Below, in pieces: positions 6,957 through 11,035 of a DNA stretch of 11,035 nucleotides. The notes beneath the pieces are model-generated. The model made no database searches. It saw only the letters and a list, made by a program, of their open reading frames with translations, and was not told the DNA's origin. The position numbers and the translations under genes were made by a program. The first letter of the stretch is position 1, and every line of letters starts with the position of its first letter. This DNA comes from Candidatus Eiseniibacteriota bacterium (GTDB lineage Bacteria; Joyebacterota; Joyebacteria; Joyebacterales; Joyebacteraceae), in assembly GCA_030639555.1 (NCBI GenBank), contig DAOWCM010000048.1:1-11035 (forward strand). The letters are read 5' to 3'.

Positions 6957-8207
6957 ATGAAGGCCGAGATAATCACCATAGGCGGAGAGCTTCTTGACGG
7001 GAGCCAGGTCGACCTGAACGCGGTCTACCTGGGGTCGCGTCTCACGTCTCTCGGCGCTCTGGTCGTGCGCATTACGTCTGTGCCCGACGCCGTCGACGAC
7101 ATCGAGGAGGCGACGTCGCGCGCCCTCGACCGGGCCGACCTGGTCATCACGACCGGGGGATTGGGCGTGACTGCCGATGACCGCACCAAGCACGCCGTGG
7201 CCAGGTTGCTCGGGCGGAAGCTGGTCCTGGACGAGGGTGTCCTCGAGAAAGTGCGCGCCAGGTTCGAAGCCCGCAATGTCCCCATGCCCGAGATCAACAT
7301 CGCTACGGCCATGCTCCCGGAAGGCGCTCGCTCCATAGAGAACCAGAGGGGAACGGCGCCGGGCCTTCTCTTCGAGAAGGGCGAGGCGCTGCTCTTCGTT
7401 CTGCCGGGCGTTCCCGTCGAGCTCAGAACGATGTTCGAGAGCTTCGTTTCCCCTTTTCTCGAGGGGAAGGGGCTCCGGCGGCTGGCGCAGGAGCGTCTCA
7501 TTCGAACCACGGGCCTGGCGGAATCCGAGATCGCTGAGCGAATCGAGCCGCTCGCACGGCGGCTGGCAAAGACCGACGTCGTCTACCTCCCGTCCGCAAC
7601 GGGCGTGGACCTGAAGGTGATCGGTCGCGGCCAGACGTCCGACGAGGCCGCGAAGACGGCCGAGAAATCCCAGGAGAAGATCGCGGCAAAGCTCGGGCCC
7701 TACGTCTACGCGCGCGGCGACGAGTCGCTGGAGAAGGTCGTGGGGTATCTGCTGTCGATGGGAGGCTCGACGTTATCGGTCGCCGAGTCGTGTACGGGAG
7801 GTCGGGTCGGGTGGCGGCTGACACGCGTGCCCGGAAGCTCGGACTACTTCAAGGGCGGCGTCATTGCCTACTCCGACGACCTCAAGCAGCGGCTTCTTGG
7901 GATCAAGGCCGCCGTGCTGAAGAAACACGGCGCGGTGTCCGAGGAGACCGCGCTCATGATGGCACGGGGCGTACGGGCGAAGTGTGCCACCGACTACGGG
8001 TTGGCGATCACGGGCGTGGCCGGGCCGGGCGGAGGCACGGAGAAGAAGCCTGTCGGCATGGTGTTCGCCGCGGTGGCGGGGGGGGCGGGCGAACGCGTGC
8101 GTGAGCTGCGATTCGCAGGGGGCAGGGGCAGCATCCGCAGCGCGGCCTGCCAGGCCGCGCTGGAGCTCCTGAGGCGCTTCCTTCTCAACATCGAGGAGCC
8201 GGGGTGA
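6957..8207 (+). CDS. cinA: CinA family protein (N-terminal COG1058 domain plus C-terminal NMN deamidase domain)
   Basis: CinA couples a molybdopterin-binding-like N-terminal domain, with reported ADP-ribose pyrophosphatase activity in some members, to a C-terminal PncC-type nicotinamide mononucleotide deamidase domain. It is thus linked to pyridine nucleotide recycling and historically named for competence. The 416-residue length is normal. The N-terminal domain shows AEIITIGGELL (3-13), ITTGGLGVTADD (64-75), the LPEGARSIENQRGTAPG segment and VLPGVPVELRTMF. The C-terminal domain starts near 265 with VAESCTGG (275-282), followed by YFKGGVIAYSDD and GVAGPGGG. Compared with the usual signatures, GQIVNTN reads GSQVDLN and GGLGPT reads GGLGVT. 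ATG 6957 has only a weak GGTGG upstream. A run of eight G at 8078-8085 lies near the 3' end, but the frame remains intact. The thpR start overlaps the stop by 4 bases. Confidence 0.93.
   Translation: MKAEIITIGGELLDGSQVDLNAVYLGSRLTSLGALVVRITSVPDAVDDIEEATSRALDRADLVITTGGLGVTADDRTKHAVARLLGRKLVLDEGVLEKVRARFEARNVPMPEINIATAMLPEGARSIENQRGTAPGLLFEKGEALLFVLPGVPVELRTMFESFVSPFLEGKGLRRLAQERLIRTTGLAESEIAERIEPLARRLAKTDVVYLPSATGVDLKVIGRGQTSDEAAKTAEKSQEKIAAKLGPYVYARGDESLEKVVGYLLSMGGSTLSVAESCTGGRVGWRLTRVPGSSDYFKGGVIAYSDDLKQRLLGIKAAVLKKHGAVSEETALMMARGVRAKCATDYGLAITGVAGPGGGTEKKPVGMVFAAVAGGAGERVRELRFAGGRGSIRSAACQAALELLRRFLLNIEEPG
8140..8160. repeat. Perfect short palindrome near the 3' end of cinA
   Basis: GCGCGGCCTG (8140-8149) and CAGGCCGCGC (8151-8160) are perfect reverse complements around a single central C. 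A second palindrome, GGAGCTCC, follows at 8162-8169. Both lie in coding sequence (residues AACQAALELL), so they may be codon driven. No T-run follows. Confidence 0.6.
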
Positions 8208-8773
8208 GCGTGCGGACCTTCATCGCTTTGGAGTTGTCCGACGGCCTCAAAGAGGGCATAATCGCCCTGACAGAGGAGTTGAGGTTGCGGGGGGTGCGGG
8301 CCAGCTGGGCCGGGCGCCCTGCGCTCCATCTCACGCTCAAGTTCCTGGGAGACGTCGAAGAGACCGAACTGCCGGAGGTCGTCGCCGCTGTCGCGCGCGC
8401 CTCGAGCCGCGTGCCTTCGTTTGGCTTCGAGACGCGCTCGCTGGGCGCGTTTCCCTCTGCGCGGCGGCCGAAGGTACTGTGGCTTGGCGTCGAGCCCGTC
8501 GACGAGCTCTTTGCGCTTCAGAAGTCGGTGGAAAGCGAGCTCGCGGAGCTGGGTTTCCCCCGGGAGAAGCGCCGGTTTCATCCCCATGTGACACTGGCGA
8601 GGATACGAGATCCCCGTGCTGAGAGCGTTCAGGAGGTACTGGACGAGCTCGTTGCCCCGAAGGAGAGGGTGGAGGTGTCGGAGGTCCGGGTGATGCGGAG
8701 CACGCTTCGGCCCGGAGGTGCGATACACGAGTTGGTGGAGGCGATTCCCCTGGACAGCGGGTCGAGAGAGTGA
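8204..8773 (+). CDS. thpR: RNA 2',3'-cyclic phosphodiesterase (2'-5' RNA ligase family)
   Basis: ThpR belongs to the 2H phosphoesterase family. It hydrolyses 2',3'-cyclic phosphate ends of RNA and can ligate tRNA half-molecules in vitro. The 189-residue product contains both catalytic HxT motifs: HLTL at 42-45, within the family-like LHLTLKFLGDV, and HVTL at 128-131, within FHPHVTLAR. The N terminus VRTFIALEL is typical. GTG 8204 overlaps the cinA stop (GTGA) and has GAGGAG at 8193-8198, five bases upstream. An in-frame GTG at 8210 is a poorer fit. cinA-thpR-recA neighbours occur in various bacteria, but the physiological role of the gene here cannot be inferred from the sequence. Confidence 0.93.
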   Translation: MSVRTFIALELSDGLKEGIIALTEELRLRGVRASWAGRPALHLTLKFLGDVEETELPEVVAAVARASSRVPSFGFETRSLGAFPSARRPKVLWLGVEPVDELFALQKSVESELAELGFPREKRRFHPHVTLARIRDPRAESVQEVLDELVAPKERVEVSEVRVMRSTLRPGGAIHELVEAIPLDSGSRE

Positions 8774-8794
8774 ACGCACAGAGGAGCTACGGTC

Positions 8795-8816
8795 GCCGCG
8801 CGGAGAGAGGCGCGGC
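8795..8816 (+). promoter_or_regulatory. GC-rich hairpin in front of the recA ribosome binding site
   Basis: GCCGCGC (8795-8801) pairs perfectly with GCGCGGC (8810-8816) around the loop GGAGAGAG. It lies in the 57-base gap between thpR and recA and ends just before the AGGGAGGG ribosome binding site (8819-8826). There is no T-run, so termination is unlikely. It could stabilise mRNA or influence recA translation. Confidence 0.5.
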
Positions 8817-8830
8817 CCAGGGAGGGCAGG

Positions 8831-9943
<1,113 letters not shown>

Positions 9944-9960
9944 CGGGCGAGGGGTTCTGC

Positions 9961-9987
9961 ATGGATGACGGAGACAAGCGCCCGTGA
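9961..9987 (+). CDS. Possible 8-codon leader ORF coupled to recX
   Basis: ATG 9961 opens a reading frame encoding MDDGDKRP and stops at TGA 9985-9987, which overlaps the recX start codon GTG 9984-9986. AGGGG at 9950-9954 lies 6 bases before the ATG, a better ribosome binding site than recX itself has (GGAG at 9970-9973, 10 bases before GTG). The arrangement would let ribosomes finishing the mini-ORF reinitiate at recX. The peptide has no recognisable family, and chance occurrence is quite possible. Confidence 0.35.
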   Translation: MDDGDKRP

Positions 9988-10625
9988 GCGGCACGATCAC
10001 CGAGATCAGGAAGAGCCTGGGCGACACGCCTCGTGTCACGGTGTTCGTCGATGGCGTGGAGGCCTTCACGGTCTCCGAGGAGGTCGCGCGCGAGCTGGAG
10101 CTCTCCGTGGGGCGCGAGATGGTCCCGGCCGCGGCCGAGCGTCTGACATCGAACGACGAGCGGGCGAAGGCCAGAGAGGCGGCGCTGAGGCTCCTGGCCG
10201 TCCGCGCGAGAAGCGAAGGCGAGCTTGTCGATCGTCTCAGACGCAAGGGTTTCGGCGACGAGCTGACGGCCACCGTGGTTACCTCGCTGGCCGAGGTCGG
10301 GCTGGTAGATGACGAGGCGTTTGCGAGAGCGTGGGCGGATGAGAAGGTGAGACTTCGCCCCTCCGGGCCGCGGCGACTCACGCAGGAACTCCTCTCGAAA
10401 CGCATAGACAGGGAGCTGATCGCCCGCGTGGTGGAGGAGACCTTCCGGGACCACTCGGAGCTCGAGCTGGCCCGCAGAGCCGTAGAGAAGAAGGTGCGAG
10501 TGTCAGGGGGCGCGGACGACGCGAAGGGCCGCGCCCGCCTGCACTCGTTTCTGCTAAGAAGAGGTTTCTCCTACGAGGTCGTGTCCACCGTCCTCAGGGA
10601 GATAGAGGGAGACTCCGATGCCTGA
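9984..10625 (+). CDS. recX: Regulatory protein RecX
   Basis: RecX binds RecA filaments and modulates, usually inhibits, recombinase and co-protease activity. The 213-residue product is within the family range and includes the N-terminal extension seen in many phyla (ITEIRKSLGDTPRVTVFVDG). The helical repeats follow: AALRLLAVRARSEGELVDRLRRKGF, then GLVDDEAFARAWADEKVRLRPSGPRRLTQELLSKRID. A last repeat contains LHSFLLRRGFSYEVVSTVLREI. GTG 9984 is the only start consistent with the conserved N terminus, since the frame is closed by TGA at 9966-9968. Its own ribosome binding site is weak, and the start codon overlaps the stop of a tiny upstream frame. It lies directly downstream of recA and overlaps the alaS start by 8 bases. 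Confidence 0.94.
   Translation: MSGTITEIRKSLGDTPRVTVFVDGVEAFTVSEEVARELELSVGREMVPAAAERLTSNDERAKAREAALRLLAVRARSEGELVDRLRRKGFGDELTATVVTSLAEVGLVDDEAFARAWADEKVRLRPSGPRRLTQELLSKRIDRELIARVVEETFRDHSELELARRAVEKKVRVSGGADDAKGRARLHSFLLRRGFSYEVVSTVLREIEGDSDA
10605..10611 (+). promoter_or_regulatory. Ribosome binding site of alaS inside recX
   Basis: GAGGGAG within the last codons of recX lies 6 bases before ATG 10618. It decides for that start over the in-frame ATG at 10630, which is 18 bases away. Confidence 0.75.
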
Positions 10626-11035
10626 CGGCATGTCTTCGAGCGAGATCAGACGGTTGTTCATCGACTATTTCACGGAGCGCGGACACGACAAGGTCGAGAG
10701 CGCGCCGTTGATACCGCGCGACGACCCGACCCTTCTCTTCACGTCGGCGGGGATGGTGCCGTTCAAGTCCTACTACGTGGACGAGAATCCCCCCTTCAAA
10801 AGAGCGGTGTCGATCCAGAGATGCCTCCGCCTCTCCGACCTCGACGAGGTCGGGCACACCCCGTACCACGCGACGTTCTTCGAGATGCTCGGGAAGTTTT
10901 CCTTCGGAGACTACTTCAAGGAAGAGGCCATCGAGAGGGGTTGGGAGTTCCTGACCGAGGTCATTGGCTTGCCTGCTGACAGTCTGTGGGTCACCGTCCA
11001 CAGAGATGACACCGCGGCGGCCGAGATCTGGCGCA
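10618..11035 (+). CDS. alaS: Alanine--tRNA ligase (3' truncated by window end)
   Basis: AlaS charges tRNA-Ala with alanine. The first 139 residues are visible and belong to the class II catalytic core. After a short leader comes SSEIRRLFIDYFTERGH, then DPTLLFTSAGMVPFK (motif 1 region), then motif 2 with FFEMLGKFSFGDYFKEEAIERGWEFLTE. Two points differ from the common form. The loop usually reading GGKHNDLENVG is shortened to SDLDEVG, and the RHHTFFEMLGN segment reads YHATFFEMLGK. Such shortened loops occur in some AlaRS subfamilies, so this is a variant rather than damage. ATG 10618 is preferred for its GAGGGAG site; ATG 10630 would remove four residues and give a more canonical N terminus. 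recA-recX-alaS is a frequent bacterial order. The editing and C-terminal domains are beyond the window. Confidence 0.95.
   Translation, partial: MPDGMSSSEIRRLFIDYFTERGHDKVESAPLIPRDDPTLLFTSAGMVPFKSYYVDENPPFKRAVSIQRCLRLSDLDEVGHTPYHATFFEMLGKFSFGDYFKEEAIERGWEFLTEVIGLPADSLWVTVHRDDTAAAEIWR

Noticed and set aside
8788..8793. TACGGT as a -10 element for a recA promoter
   Set aside because: No acceptable -35 element lies 16-18 bases upstream, and it runs into the leader hairpin.

Overview
The window is a GC-rich stretch of a bacterial chromosome. All eleven intact genes and the two genes cut by the window ends read on the + strand. There are no RNA genes, insertion sequences, CRISPR arrays, integrases or other signs of mobile DNA. 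The content is core metabolism and DNA maintenance, so no previously undescribed system is claimed. The observations worth following concern gene order and possible RNA-level control. The four-subunit 2-oxoacid (pyruvate-type):ferredoxin oxidoreductase points to anaerobic or ferredoxin-based metabolism. Together with high GC, GTG/TTG starts, strong Shine-Dalgarno sites, and frequent AGG/AGA and ATA codons despite the GC richness, it suggests an uncultivated bacterium, perhaps of an FCB-related candidate phylum such as Eisenbacteria, Krumholzibacteriota or Latescibacterota. That placement is inference with low confidence.

Region 1 (2-2561) is a replication/repair cluster. It holds dnaX (clamp-loader subunit, 5' end cut off), a YbaB/EbfC nucleoid-associated protein, and recR (RecFOR pathway) starting at TTG 1962. 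It ends in a gap of 189 bases containing a terminator-like inverted repeat (2588-2653) followed by a good candidate promoter (2662-2690).

Region 2 (2751-5797) is the oxidoreductase operon in the order gamma, delta, alpha, beta. Gamma and delta overlap by 4 bases. A 50-base gap before alpha holds a hairpin whose 3' arm covers the alpha ribosome binding site.

Region 3 (5834-8773) carries pgsA and pgpA, two consecutive steps of phosphatidylglycerol synthesis. They are followed by cinA and thpR, which overlap by 4 bases.

Region 4 (8831-11035) is recA, recX and the start of alaS. A GC-rich hairpin lies just upstream of the recA ribosome binding site, and no clear LexA-type operator was seen. A tiny 8-codon reading frame between recA and recX ends on the recX start codon. 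recX and alaS overlap by 8 bases. Regions 3 and 4 are closely spaced enough to be largely co-transcribed with region 2. Intergenic gaps are all short, and no stretch longer than 300 bases lacks a gene.
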